Below, in pieces: positions 42,143-50,313 of a stretch of DNA of 64,000 nucleotides. The notes under the pieces were generated by a model. That model was not told the DNA's origin, did no database searches, and saw nothing but the letters and a program-made list of their open reading frames with translations. The position numbers and the translations under genes are program-made. The stretch lies in assembly GCF_034096925.1 (NCBI RefSeq), contig NZ_JAWZSQ010000002.1, positions 310,001 to 374,000 on the forward strand. Direction: 5' to 3'. How positions within the stretch are numbered: position 1 is the first letter of the stretch; each line of letters starts with the position of its first letter. Source of the stretch: Patulibacter defluvii (GTDB lineage Bacteria > Actinomycetota > Thermoleophilia > Solirubrobacterales > Solirubrobacteraceae).

Positions 42143-42745
42143 TCAGGCCAGCTGCTCGCGGGCCAGGCGGTGGGCCAGCGACATCGGGAACGGTCCCGGC
42201 CGCACGGCGTTGCGGGCGCCGGCCTCGACGATTCGCAGCGCGTGCTCGGCGGCGGCCCGGATCTCGTGCGGCGAGCGGCGGCCGCCGAAGCGGCGGGCGA
42301 GCGCCAGCAGCAGCCGCATCAGCCGCCGCTCGTGTTCGTCGGGCGGGCGGCGGGCGTCGTCGATCCGCTCGCGGACGAGGGTCGTCACCCGCTGCTCGAT
42401 CTCGTCGCGGATCCGGCGGACCTCGTCGATCGGGGCGCCGGCCGGGTCGTCGATCGGCCACTCCTCGACGGCACGCGCGACGAAGCTGCAGCGGCCGTCG
42501 CAGCTGAGGGTCACCGCCAGGCTGGCCCGCAGCTGCTCTTCGACGGTCAAGAGCCGTGGTCGCCGGCGGGAGAGGTCGAGCCCGCGCTCGCGCATCGCCT
42601 CGACGACCGCGGGATGGATCCGCTCCCCGGGCCGGGTGCCGGCGGTGTCGGCGCGGACGTCGGCGGGCGCCAGCCGGTCGAAGAAGGCGGCGGCCATCTG
42701 TGATCGGCCCGCGTTCTGCGTGCAGACGAAGAGGATGTGCCTCAC
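42143..42745 (-). CDS. Low-molecular-weight phosphatase / arsenate reductase-like protein
   Basis: 200 residues. The P-loop VCTQNAGRSQMA (Cys, Arg, Ser) sits at the N terminus as in LMW phosphatases and thioredoxin- or mycothiol-linked ArsC. A DDP motif lies in EWPIDDPAG, and a second Cys pair is present in SCDGRC. A C-terminal helical extension of about 60 residues is not part of the core fold. It reduces arsenate or dephosphorylates tyrosine. No other ars gene is adjacent. The GTG start follows TACGAT (42763-42758) by twelve bases. Confidence 0.82.
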   Translation of the reverse strand: MRHILFVCTQNAGRSQMAAAFFDRLAPADVRADTAGTRPGERIHPAVVEAMRERGLDLSRRRPRLLTVEEQLRASLAVTLSCDGRCSFVARAVEEWPIDDPAGAPIDEVRRIRDEIEQRVTTLVRERIDDARRPPDEHERRLMRLLLALARRFGGRRSPHEIRAAAEHALRIVEAGARNAVRPGPFPMSLAHRLAREQLA

Positions 42746-42763
42746 GAGCGGTCTCCGATCGTA

Positions 42764-42916
42764 GACCCGATCCGCGGTACGGGGGAGAACGTTTTGCTGA
42801 TCGCCGCCCGTTTCTGGACGTTCGTTCCGCGAGGCCGAGTTGTCACGCGCCAGGTTGGGGCGGGAGCGCCCGGGTGCGCCGCGAGGACGCGGAAACGATC
42901 ATCTAGCCTTCGGCCG
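42764..42916. other. Intergenic, lower-GC stretch
   Basis: Between two divergent genes. It contains GAACGTTTTGC and GGACGTTCGTTCC, and is less GC-rich than its surroundings. The TAGCCT box (42904-42909) of the next gene lies at its end. I see no gene in it. Confidence 0.4.
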
Positions 42917-43510
42917 ATGGACGCGCGGTTCCACGACCGGGTCGACTTCGTCTGCAGCTGGACGGTCGACGAGCCGATGGAGCGCGCCTCGCACGCGGTC
43001 GTCGACGACGGACGGGTCTGGCTGATCGACCCGGTCGGATGGGAGCCGGCGCTGGAGCGGGTCGCCGCCCTCGGCACCCCGGTCGGCGTGCTCCAGCTGC
43101 TCGACCGCCACGAGCGCGACGGCGACGCGATCGCCCGCCGGCTCGGCGTGCCGCTGCTGCGGCTGCCCGACGCGCTGCCCGGGACCCCGTTCGAGGTCGT
43201 GCCGCTGATCCGCCGGCGGTGGTGGAACGAGCACGCGCTCTGGTGGCCGCGGCGGCGGGTCCTGATCGTGCCCGAGGCGGTCGGCACCGGCTCCTACTTC
43301 GCCGTCGGTGCCGGCCCGCTCGGCGTCCACCCGATGCTGCGCCTGACCCCGCCGCGGGCGCTGCGTCCCTTCGACCCCGAGCACCTGCTGGTCGGCCACG
43401 GGGCGCCGCTCCACGACGGCGCCTCGGCGGCGCTCGCGACGGCGATCGACCGCTCCCGCAGCGACATCCCGCGCGGGCTGGCGCGGCTGCCGAAGCTGCT
43501 GCGGGGCTAG
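42917..43510 (+). CDS. Uncharacterised protein, possibly metallo-hydrolase-like
   Basis: 197 residues from ATG 42917, set by TAGCCT seven bases upstream. The sequence has beta-strand patterns and late HLLVGHGAPLHDGA, reminiscent of the C-terminal part of metallo-beta-lactamase-fold proteins. The usual HxHxDH metal motif is missing; LQLLDRHERDGDAIA takes its place. So either a non-metal relative or a different fold. The stop lies in CTAG shared with the convergent FAD oxidase. Confidence 0.6.
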   Translation: MDARFHDRVDFVCSWTVDEPMERASHAVVDDGRVWLIDPVGWEPALERVAALGTPVGVLQLLDRHERDGDAIARRLGVPLLRLPDALPGTPFEVVPLIRRRWWNEHALWWPRRRVLIVPEAVGTGSYFAVGAGPLGVHPMLRLTPPRALRPFDPEHLLVGHGAPLHDGASAALATAIDRSRSDIPRGLARLPKLLRG

Positions 43511-44928
43511 ACCGGCAGCTTGCGGCCGGGGTTCATGATCCCGGCCGGGTCGAGCGCCGCCTTGACCGCCGCCTGCGCGGCCAGCAGCGGCGGGTCGAGC
43601 CGGGCCGCGGCCTCGCGCTTGACCAGGCCGATCCCGTGCTCGCCGCTGAGCGCGCCGCCCAGCTCGTGGGCGACGTCGAGCATCGCGTGGGCGGCGTCCT
43701 CGGCCCGGGCCAGCGCCGCCGCGTCGGTGCGGTCGACGAGCACGGTGGCGTGGAGGTTGCCGTCGCCGGCGTGACCCCACGAGGTGACCTCGACGCCCAG
43801 CCGCTCGCCGAGCCGGTCGATCGCCTCCAGCGCCTCGCCGAGCCGGTGGGCGGGGACGACCAGGTCCTCGGAGAGCTTGCCGCCGCGGGCCGCGGTGACC
43901 GCCAGCGAGACCCCGTCGCGCCAGCGCCAGAGCGCGTCGACCGCGGCCCGCTCGGTCGGGGCGTGGACCCGCAGCGCGTCGGGCGCGATCGCCTCGGCCA
44001 GCAGCCGGGCCTCGATCCGCGCCACCTCGGCCTGACCGAGCGCCTCGACCAGGACGCCGAAGCGGGCGCCGTCCGGCAGCCCGCCGGGGAACGACGCCGC
44101 GCCGGCGGTCAGCGCGACCCCGTCCAGGAACTCGATCGCGGTCGGCACGACGCCGCTGGCCATCGTCGCCGCCAGCGCGGCCAGCCCGGCCTCGCGGTCC
44201 GCGTAGACGGCCACCGCGGGCAGTGCCAGCTCCGGCGCCGGCTGCAGCTTCAGCGAGACCTCGGTGATCACGCCGAGCGTCCCCTCCGAGCCGCAGAGCA
44301 GGCCCAGCAGGTCGAGCGTCTCGACGTTCTTGCGGACGCGGCCGCCCAGCCGCACCCGCTCGCCGTCGCCGAGCACCGCCTCGACGCCGGTCAGCCACGA
44401 GCGGATCGGCCCGTAGCGGAACGAGCGCGGTCCGCCGGCGTTGGTGGCGACGTTGCCGCCGATCAGGCACGACTCGGCCGATCCGGGGTTGGGGGCCAGG
44501 AACAGCCCGGCCTCGAGGCAGCGGCGCTGGACCTCGGCGGTCACCATCCCGGCGGGGAAGCTGGCCGTCCAGTCCTCGGGCACCAGCAGCGGCGACCCGC
44601 TCAGGCGATCGGTGGCCAGCACCACCGCCGGCGGGTCGTCGTCGGCCGCGCCCGGGACCGCGCCGCCCGAGAAGCCGGTGCCGCCGCCGCGGGGGACGAG
44701 CGGCACGCCGGCGCCGGCCGCCCAGCGGACGACCGCGGCCACCTGGTCGGCGTCGGCGGGGGCGACGGCGGCCAGCGCCCGGCCGCGGAGCCCGCGCGAC
44801 TCGGTCGCGTCCTGCAGCAGCTCGGCGCGCTCGACCGGGGCCTGGACGTGGGCCTCGCCGACGATCCGGGAGAGGTCGCGGGCGAGAGCGGCGGCGTCGC
44901 GGGCGACGGTCGGATCGGCACGGACCAT
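43507..44928 (-). CDS. FAD-linked oxidase, D-2-hydroxyacid dehydrogenase (GlcD) type
   Basis: 473 residues. A PCMH-type FAD domain has VPRGGGTGFSGGAVPG and NPGSAESCLIGGNVATNAGG. The cap domain of the FAD-oxidase-C family carries the metal/active motif SWGHAGDGNLHATVL and the late LSGEHGIGLVKR. Relatives are glycolate oxidase GlcD, D-lactate dehydrogenase and D-2-hydroxyglutarate dehydrogenase. Divergent with 22 bp from a hydroxyacid-oxoacid transhydrogenase gene, whose product D-2-hydroxyglutarate would suit this enzyme. That specific role is inference. Confidence 0.87.
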   Translation of the reverse strand: MVRADPTVARDAAALARDLSRIVGEAHVQAPVERAELLQDATESRGLRGRALAAVAPADADQVAAVVRWAAGAGVPLVPRGGGTGFSGGAVPGAADDDPPAVVLATDRLSGSPLLVPEDWTASFPAGMVTAEVQRRCLEAGLFLAPNPGSAESCLIGGNVATNAGGPRSFRYGPIRSWLTGVEAVLGDGERVRLGGRVRKNVETLDLLGLLCGSEGTLGVITEVSLKLQPAPELALPAVAVYADREAGLAALAATMASGVVPTAIEFLDGVALTAGAASFPGGLPDGARFGVLVEALGQAEVARIEARLLAEAIAPDALRVHAPTERAAVDALWRWRDGVSLAVTAARGGKLSEDLVVPAHRLGEALEAIDRLGERLGVEVTSWGHAGDGNLHATVLVDRTDAAALARAEDAAHAMLDVAHELGGALSGEHGIGLVKREAAARLDPPLLAAQAAVKAALDPAGIMNPGRKLPV

Positions 44929-44950
44929 GGCGATGTTGTATCGATGCGCC

Positions 44951-46261
44951 ATGACCACGGCGCACGAGACCGTCTTCACGCTCGAGGCCACCCCGATCAA
45001 GTACGGGTCGGGCGCGGTCGCCGACGCCGGCTGGGAGCTGGCCCGGCTCGGGGTCCGGCGGGCGTTCCTCGTCACCGATCCGGGGCTCGCCGCGCAGGGG
45101 ATCCCCGACCGGGTCCAGCGGGCGATCGAGGCCGAGGGGATCGCCGTCGTGCGCTTCGACCGAGCCCGCGTCGAGCCGACGATCGGCTCGCTCCAGGAGG
45201 CGGCCGACGCGGCGCTGGCGGCCGGGGTCGACGGCGTCGTCTCGGTCGGCGGCGGCTCCTCGATCGACACCGGCAAGGTCGCGGCGCTGGTCGTCTCCGA
45301 GGCCCGCGGGCGCAGCGACGACGCGGTCCCGCCGATCATCGACTACGTCAACGCCCCGGTCGGCGGCGGCCGCGCGCCGTCGCGGCCGCTGCTGCCGCAC
45401 CTGGCGATCCCGACCACCTCGGGCAGCGGCTCGGAGGCGACCACCGTCGCGGTCCTCGACCTGCCCGAGCTGCGGGTCAAGAGCGGCATCTCGCACCGCT
45501 ACCTGCGGCCGGCGCAGGGGATCGTCGATCCCGACCTGACCCGCACGCTGCCGGGCGAGGTGGTCTCGGCGACCGGGCTCGACGTCGTCTGCCACGCCGC
45601 CGAGAGCTTCCTCTCGCAGCCCTTCGACCGCCGCCCGCGCCCGGCCGGTCCCGCCGACCGGCCGCCGTACCAGGGCGCCAACCCGGTCGCCGACGTCTGG
45701 TCGGCGAAGGCGCTGGAGCTGGGCGGCCGCTACCTGCGGCGGGCGGTCGCCGACGCCGACGACCTGGAGGCGCGGGGGGCGATGATGCTCAGCGCGACGA
45801 TGGCGGGGGTCGGCTTCGGCTCGGCCGGGGTCCACATCCCGCACGCCTGCGCCTACCCGATCGCCGGGCTGAAGCACGTCCACCGGCCGGCGGGCTATCC
45901 GGACGACCACCCGTTCGTGCCGCACGGGCACGCGGTGATCGTGACCGCGCCGGCCGCCTTCCGCTTCACCTACGAGGCGATGCCGGAGCGTCACCACCAG
46001 GTCGCCGGGCTGCTGCTGGGCCTGCGGGTCGATGAGCTGGAGCCGGCCGGCCACGCCCTCGGCCCGGAGCTGCTGCCGACCGTCCTCCGTCAGCTGATGA
46101 CCGACGTCGGCGCGCCGAGCGGGATCGGCGCGCTCGGCTACGACGAGCAGGACGTCCCGGCGCTGGTCGAGGGAGCGCTGAAGCAGCAGCGGCTGCTCCA
46201 GATCGCGCCCCGTCAGCCGCGGGCCGAGGACCTGGCGGAGATCCTGCTGGCGTCGCGCTGA
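44951..46261 (+). CDS. Hydroxyacid-oxoacid transhydrogenase (ADHFE1-type iron ADH)
   Basis: 436 residues. Iron-containing alcohol dehydrogenase fold: GGGSSIDTGKVAALV (cofactor), PTTSGSGSEATTVAV, then metal-ligand patterns DVVCHAAES and GVHIPHACAYPIAGLKHVH and a later HGHAV. The FTLEATPIKYGSGA N terminus and the VHIPHAC motif fit hydroxyacid-oxoacid transhydrogenase, which converts 4-hydroxybutyrate plus 2-oxoglutarate to succinic semialdehyde plus D-2-hydroxyglutarate. Neighbouring FAD oxidase and succinate-semialdehyde dehydrogenase genes support this assignment. Confidence 0.87.
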   Translation: MTTAHETVFTLEATPIKYGSGAVADAGWELARLGVRRAFLVTDPGLAAQGIPDRVQRAIEAEGIAVVRFDRARVEPTIGSLQEAADAALAAGVDGVVSVGGGSSIDTGKVAALVVSEARGRSDDAVPPIIDYVNAPVGGGRAPSRPLLPHLAIPTTSGSGSEATTVAVLDLPELRVKSGISHRYLRPAQGIVDPDLTRTLPGEVVSATGLDVVCHAAESFLSQPFDRRPRPAGPADRPPYQGANPVADVWSAKALELGGRYLRRAVADADDLEARGAMMLSATMAGVGFGSAGVHIPHACAYPIAGLKHVHRPAGYPDDHPFVPHGHAVIVTAPAAFRFTYEAMPERHHQVAGLLLGLRVDELEPAGHALGPELLPTVLRQLMTDVGAPSGIGALGYDEQDVPALVEGALKQQRLLQIAPRQPRAEDLAEILLASR

Positions 46262-46291
46262 ACCCCCCCGGTCGGCGGCCCGGCGGGGGAC

Positions 46292-46435
46292 TAGGCTGGC
46301 GGGAGCGGTCGGGACGTCGGCCGACGAGCCCGGAGGCGCGACAGCCCGTCGCGTCCAGGCGCCGGAGGCGATCCGTCAGGCTGCGAACAGGAGCGGTCCG
46401 CGCCCCGGATCCACCACACGCGACAGGAGACTGGC
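46292..46435 (+). promoter_or_regulatory. -10 box and long structured 5' leader of the semialdehyde dehydrogenase
   Basis: TAGGCT at 46292-46297 would give a leader of about 130 nt before ATG 46436, long for this window. AGGAGA (46425-46430) is a clear ribosome-binding site. The leader contains the stem CGCGAC/GTCGCG and then GCGCCGGAGGCG and GTCAGGC with a nearby CAGGAG, loosely like the core of glycine riboswitches. Riboswitch identity is speculative. Confidence 0.35.
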
Positions 46436-47899
46436 ATGGCTGAGACGACGACGACCGAGCTGCCGCTGCGGGTGCCCGCGAGGAGCCTGATCGACGGTGA
46501 GTGGACGGCGCTCGATGGTGCCACGTTCGCGGTCACCGACAAGGCTGACGACAGCGAGCTGGTGCACGTTCCCGACGCCAAGCCGGAGGATGTCGACGCG
46601 ATCATGGAGGGCGCGTGGGAGGGGTTCGTCGCGTGGCGTGACACGCCGGCGCGGGAGCGGGCGGAGGCGTTGCGGCGGGCGTTCGATCTGGTGGAGGAGC
46701 GGTCGGAGGAGTTGGCGAGGTTGATGTCGTTGGAGATGGGCAAGGCGTTGCCTGATTCTCGCGGCGAGGTCGCCTACGCCAATGGGTTCCTGCGCGAGTA
46801 CGCGGAGCGGGCGACGCGGATCGAGGGTCGTAACGCGTTTCACGAGTCGACGGGTGGGCGGATCTTGACGCAGCGCGATCCGGTTGGTCCGTGTGTGTTC
46901 GTGACGCCGTGGAACTTTCCGTTGGCGATGGGGACGCGGAAGATCGCGCCGGCGTTGGCGGCGGGGTGTTCGGTGGTGGTCAAGCCGCCGCATCAGACGC
47001 CGTTGACGATGCTCGCCCTGGCGGGAATCCTGCTCGAGGCCGGGGTGCATCCGAAGGCGATCTCGGTCGTGACGACGACCGATTCGCGGGGTGTCACGGC
47101 GAAGTTGATCGATCATGAGCGGACGGCGAAGTTGTCGTTCACGGGGTCGACGCCGGTGGGGCGGGCGTTGGCGGAGCAGGGTGGTCGGGCGTTGTTGCGG
47201 ATGTCGATGGAGTTGGGGGGCAACGCGCCGTTCTTGGTCTTCGACGACGGTGACGTGGCGGCGGCGTTGGAGGCGGCGAAGATCGCGAAGTTCCGCAACG
47301 GTGGCCAGGCGTGCACCTCGGCCAACCGGTTCCTGGTGCACGAGGCGGTGGCGGAGGAGTTCACCAAGGGGCTGGTCGAGATCGCCAACGGATTCGTCCT
47401 CGGCCCCGGCACCGATCCGAAGACGACGCTTGGGCCGATGATCGACGACCACGCGGTCGCGAAGGTCCGCGAACTCGTCGACGACGCCGTTGCGCGTGGC
47501 GCGACGGTTGCGGCGGGTGGGTGTGAGAAGGCGGAGGGCCGCTACTTCCCCGCGACCGTTCTCACCGATGTGCCGCCGGATGCGCGGATCTTGCACGAGG
47601 AGGTCTTCGGCCCCGTCGCGCCGGTGACGGTGTTCCGGGACGAGGAGGAGGCGATCCGGTTGGCCAACGACACCGAGTACGGCCTCGTCGCCTACTTCTT
47701 CTCCGAGAGCAACAGCCGCGTGCTGCGGGTGTCGCGGTTGCTGGAGGCCGGGATGATTGGCGTCAACGTCGGCCTGGTCTCCAACCCCGCCGCGCCGTTC
47801 GGTGGGGTCAAGGCGTCGGGGTTCGGTCGTGAGGGCGGACCGGAGGGGCTGGACGAGTACCTCAACCACCGCTACGTCGCCATCCCCGACCCTCGTTAG
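46436..47899 (+). CDS. NAD(P)-dependent succinate-semialdehyde dehydrogenase (GabD type)
   Basis: 487 residues. GabD landmarks are TPWNFPLAMGTRKIAPALAA, SFTGSTPVGRALA, MELGGNAPFLVFDDGDVA (general base) and KFRNGGQACTSANRFLV (catalytic Cys). It oxidises succinic semialdehyde to succinate. It lies just downstream of the transhydrogenase that would generate this substrate. Base use is odd: about twenty TTG leucine codons plus many GGT/GTT codons, almost absent in neighbours, point to recent acquisition. A hairpin at 47918-47935 follows. Confidence 0.92.
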   Translation: MAETTTTELPLRVPARSLIDGEWTALDGATFAVTDKADDSELVHVPDAKPEDVDAIMEGAWEGFVAWRDTPARERAEALRRAFDLVEERSEELARLMSLEMGKALPDSRGEVAYANGFLREYAERATRIEGRNAFHESTGGRILTQRDPVGPCVFVTPWNFPLAMGTRKIAPALAAGCSVVVKPPHQTPLTMLALAGILLEAGVHPKAISVVTTTDSRGVTAKLIDHERTAKLSFTGSTPVGRALAEQGGRALLRMSMELGGNAPFLVFDDGDVAAALEAAKIAKFRNGGQACTSANRFLVHEAVAEEFTKGLVEIANGFVLGPGTDPKTTLGPMIDDHAVAKVRELVDDAVARGATVAAGGCEKAEGRYFPATVLTDVPPDARILHEEVFGPVAPVTVFRDEEEAIRLANDTEYGLVAYFFSESNSRVLRVSRLLEAGMIGVNVGLVSNPAAPFGGVKASGFGREGGPEGLDEYLNHRYVAIPDPR

Positions 47900-47917
47900 C
47901 CGGGCCGCACCCCCCGT

Positions 47918-47935
47918 GGCCCCACCCCAGGGGCC
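47918..47935 (+). terminator. Hairpin after the semialdehyde dehydrogenase
   Basis: GGCCCC (47918-47923) and GGGGCC (47930-47935) with a 6-nt loop, 18 bases after the stop codon, in a C/G-rich stretch. No T-run. Confidence 0.45.
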
Positions 47936-47997
47936 TCGGGGGCCGTTGTGGCCAAAACACTGCCACCGCGCGGCCGTGATCGGCGAGGCTGCGGGCC

Positions 47998-49593
47998 ATG
48001 CCCTCCGCGGACTACGTCATCGTCGGTGCCGGCTCGGCGGGCTGCGTGCTCGCCAACCGCCTGTCGGAGGACCCCTCCACCCGGGTCCTGCTGCTGGAGG
48101 CCGGCGGCAAGGACGCCGGCCCGAACGTGCGGATCCCGGCCGCCTTCGCCAACCAGTTCCACACCAAGCTCGACTGGGACTACTCGACCGAGCCGGAGCC
48201 GGGCTGCGCCAACCGCCGGCTCTACATCCCCCGCGGCAAGATGCTCGGCGGCTGCAGCTCGATGAACGCGATGCTCTACGTCCGCGGGCGGCCGCTCGAC
48301 TACGACCTGTGGGAGGCCCAGGGAGCGACCGGCTGGGGCTGGGACGACGTCCGCCCCTACTTCCTGAAGTCGGAGGACAACAGCCGCGGGGTCAGCGAGC
48401 ACCACGGCGTCGGCGGGCCGCTGAAGGTCACCGACCCGAAGGATCCGCGGCCGCTGAACCAGAAGATCCTCGATTCGTTCGCCGCCGCCGGGGTGCCGCG
48501 GACCGACGACTACAACGGGCCCGAGCAGGACGGGGCCACGATGTTCCAGGTCACCCAGCGCAACGGCCGCCGCTGGAGCGCCGCCGACGCCTTCCTGCGG
48601 CCGGCGATGAAGCGGCCGAACCTGGAGGTCGTCACCCACGCCCACGTCCAGCGGGTCGAGCTGGACGGGACGAAGGCGGTCGGCGTCCGCTACCGCGACA
48701 AGAAGGGTGCCGAGCACGTCGCCCACGCCGCCCGCGAGGTGATCGTCGCGGCCGGCGCGATCGGCTCGCCGCAGATCCTGATGCTGTCCGGGATCGGCCC
48801 GGCGCAGGAGCTGCAGGACGTCGGCGTGCCGGTCGTCCACGACCTGCCCGGCGTCGGCCGCAACCTCCAGGACCACCCGATGCTGACCGTCCTGTGGGAG
48901 GTCAGCGACCAGCAGACGCTCTACGGGGCCGACAAGCCGGCGAAGCTGGTCCAGTGGCTGGTGCGGCGCAACGGCCCGCTGACCTCGACCGCCGCCGAGT
49001 CGGTCGCCTTCTGGCGCAGCCGGCCCGGCCTGCCCGCGGCCGACATCCAGTTCCACAACGGCGCGCTCTTCTACGAGCAGCACGGGGCGGTGACCTTCGA
49101 CGGCCACGCCGCGACGATCGTCCCGGTGCTGGTGGCCCCGAAGAGCCGCGGCACGATCACGCTGCGCTCGCCCGACCCGGCGGCGGCGCCGGCGATCCTG
49201 ACCAACTCGCTGACCGAGCGCGAGGACATCGACGCGATGGTCTCGGCGGTCAAGTTCGCCCGCCAGGTGGCCGCCGGCGGCCCCTTCGCCTCGACGATCG
49301 TGCGCGAGCTGCACCCCGGGGCCGAGGTCCAGAGCGACGACGAGATCGAGGCCGCGGTTCGCGAGCGGATCGAGCTGATCTACCACCCGGTCGGGACCTG
49401 CCGGATCGGCACCGACGCCGACGCGGTCGTCGACCCCGAGCTGCGGGTGCGCGGGATCGAGGGCCTGCGGGTGGCCGACGCGTCGGTCTTCCCGGTGATC
49501 CCGGGCGGCAACACCAACGCGCCCACCTACATGGTCGCCGAGCGTGCGGCCGACCTGGTCCGCGGCCGCGTGGCCGCGCCGGCCGCGGCCTGA
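47998..49593 (+). CDS. GMC oxidoreductase, choline/alcohol dehydrogenase type
   Basis: 531 residues. FAD motif DYVIVGAGSAGCVLANRL at the N terminus, then GKMLGGCSSMNAMLYVRG, VAAGAIGSPQILMLSGIG and the C-terminal HPVGTCRIG with PVIPGGNTNAPTYMVAERAAD. It is a flavin alcohol dehydrogenase or oxidase; the His/Asn active-site pair is in the HPVGT and GGNTNAP segments. The substrate is not known and it is not a close relative of the ChoD-like enzyme at 28438. A GAGGCT box seven bases upstream resembles the leaderless pattern. Confidence 0.9.
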   Translation: MPSADYVIVGAGSAGCVLANRLSEDPSTRVLLLEAGGKDAGPNVRIPAAFANQFHTKLDWDYSTEPEPGCANRRLYIPRGKMLGGCSSMNAMLYVRGRPLDYDLWEAQGATGWGWDDVRPYFLKSEDNSRGVSEHHGVGGPLKVTDPKDPRPLNQKILDSFAAAGVPRTDDYNGPEQDGATMFQVTQRNGRRWSAADAFLRPAMKRPNLEVVTHAHVQRVELDGTKAVGVRYRDKKGAEHVAHAAREVIVAAGAIGSPQILMLSGIGPAQELQDVGVPVVHDLPGVGRNLQDHPMLTVLWEVSDQQTLYGADKPAKLVQWLVRRNGPLTSTAAESVAFWRSRPGLPAADIQFHNGALFYEQHGAVTFDGHAATIVPVLVAPKSRGTITLRSPDPAAAPAILTNSLTEREDIDAMVSAVKFARQVAAGGPFASTIVRELHPGAEVQSDDEIEAAVRERIELIYHPVGTCRIGTDADAVVDPELRVRGIEGLRVADASVFPVIPGGNTNAPTYMVAERAADLVRGRVAAPAAA

Positions 49594-49616
49594 GCGGGGC
49601 CGGGGCAGCAAGCGGC

Positions 49617-49657
49617 GTCATTTCGCCCCTCCTTCGCCGGGGGAGGGGCGAGATGAC
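49617..49657 (+). terminator. Strong hairpin after the GMC oxidoreductase
   Basis: Arms GTCATTTCGCCCCTCC (49617-49632) and GGAGGGGCGAGATGAC (49642-49657) pair over 16 bp with one G-T position and a 9-nt loop. It separates the GMC gene from the cyclase operon. Confidence 0.65.
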
Positions 49658-49668
49658 ACCACTTGGCC

Positions 49669-49697
49669 TTGCATACCGGTCGGTATCCGAATACTCT
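49669..49697 (+). promoter_or_regulatory. Promoter with TetR-type operator for the cyclase-P450-TetR operon
   Basis: TTGCAT (49669-49674), 17-bp spacer, TACTCT (49692-49697), then GTG 49705 seven bases later. The palindrome ATACCG-GT-CGGTAT (49673-49686) fills most of the spacer, an ideal place for repression. The TetR encoded as third gene of the operon is the obvious candidate binder. Confidence 0.65.
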
Positions 49698-49704
49698 CCG
49701 GTAC

Positions 49705-50313
49705 GTGAACTCGGTCGCCGAGCGCCACAGCTTCCTCTTCGCCGACCTGGTCGGCTTCACCACGCTGACGGCGGAGGACGGCGACGACCGCGCGGCCGAG
49801 GTCGCCGTCGGCTTCTTCGCCACCGTCCGGGAGCTGCTGCCCGCGCACGCGGCCGACGAGGTCAAGACCCTCGGCGACGGCGTGATGCTGCGCTGCGACG
49901 ACCCGCTGCTCGCCGCCCGCCTGGGGCTGGCGATCGTGGCCGAGCACGAGCGCCGCGACGCGCCGCCGGTCCGGGTCGGCATCCACACCGGCCCGGCCGT
50001 CCGCCGCGGCGACGACTGGTACGGCATGACCGTCAACGTCGCCGCCCGGCTCTGCTCGGCGGCCGGCGGCGGCGAGGTGCTGGTCAGCGCCGCCACCGTC
50101 GAGGCGGTCGGCGACCCCGGCGGCGGGCTGGCCTTCGGCGAGCGCCGCCTGCACTGGCTGAAGAACGTCAACGACCCCGTGCCCGCCCATCCGGTCCTCG
50201 CCGTCGAGCGGCGCGTGGTCCCGTGGTGCGACGGACGGGAGCGGCGGGCCGTGGCGGCCTGGCGCGGCGGCCGCGAGCGCGGGCGCGCACGGATCCAAGG
50301 AGCGACCACATGA
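49705..50313 (+). CDS. Class III adenylate/guanylate cyclase domain protein
   Basis: 202 residues, one cyclase homology domain. Metal-binding FLFADLVGFTTLTA (first Asp), VKTLGDGVML (second Asp) and the substrate/transition-state segment VNVAARLCSAA are all present. No membrane or HAMP part is attached. It may make cAMP, or act as a sensor relative. The GTG start is set by TACTCT seven bases upstream. Its stop overlaps the P450 start by four bases, an unusual partner for a cyclase. Confidence 0.85.
   Translation: MNSVAERHSFLFADLVGFTTLTAEDGDDRAAEVAVGFFATVRELLPAHAADEVKTLGDGVMLRCDDPLLAARLGLAIVAEHERRDAPPVRVGIHTGPAVRRGDDWYGMTVNVAARLCSAAGGGEVLVSAATVEAVGDPGGGLAFGERRLHWLKNVNDPVPAHPVLAVERRVVPWCDGRERRAVAAWRGGRERGRARIQGATT

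Noticed and set aside
34156..42745. An arsenic operon from the ArsB-like transporter and ArsC-like phosphatase
   Set aside because: The genes are 7 kb apart on different strands, with no ArsR or other ars gene.
42917..43510. Metallo-beta-lactamase call for the 197-residue protein
   Set aside because: The HxHxDH metal motif is missing, so only a distant resemblance is noted.
47757..50309. Very long plus-strand frame joining to the P450
   Set aside because: Only the part from ATG 50310 reads as a P450; the rest is out of frame with the GMC and cyclase genes.
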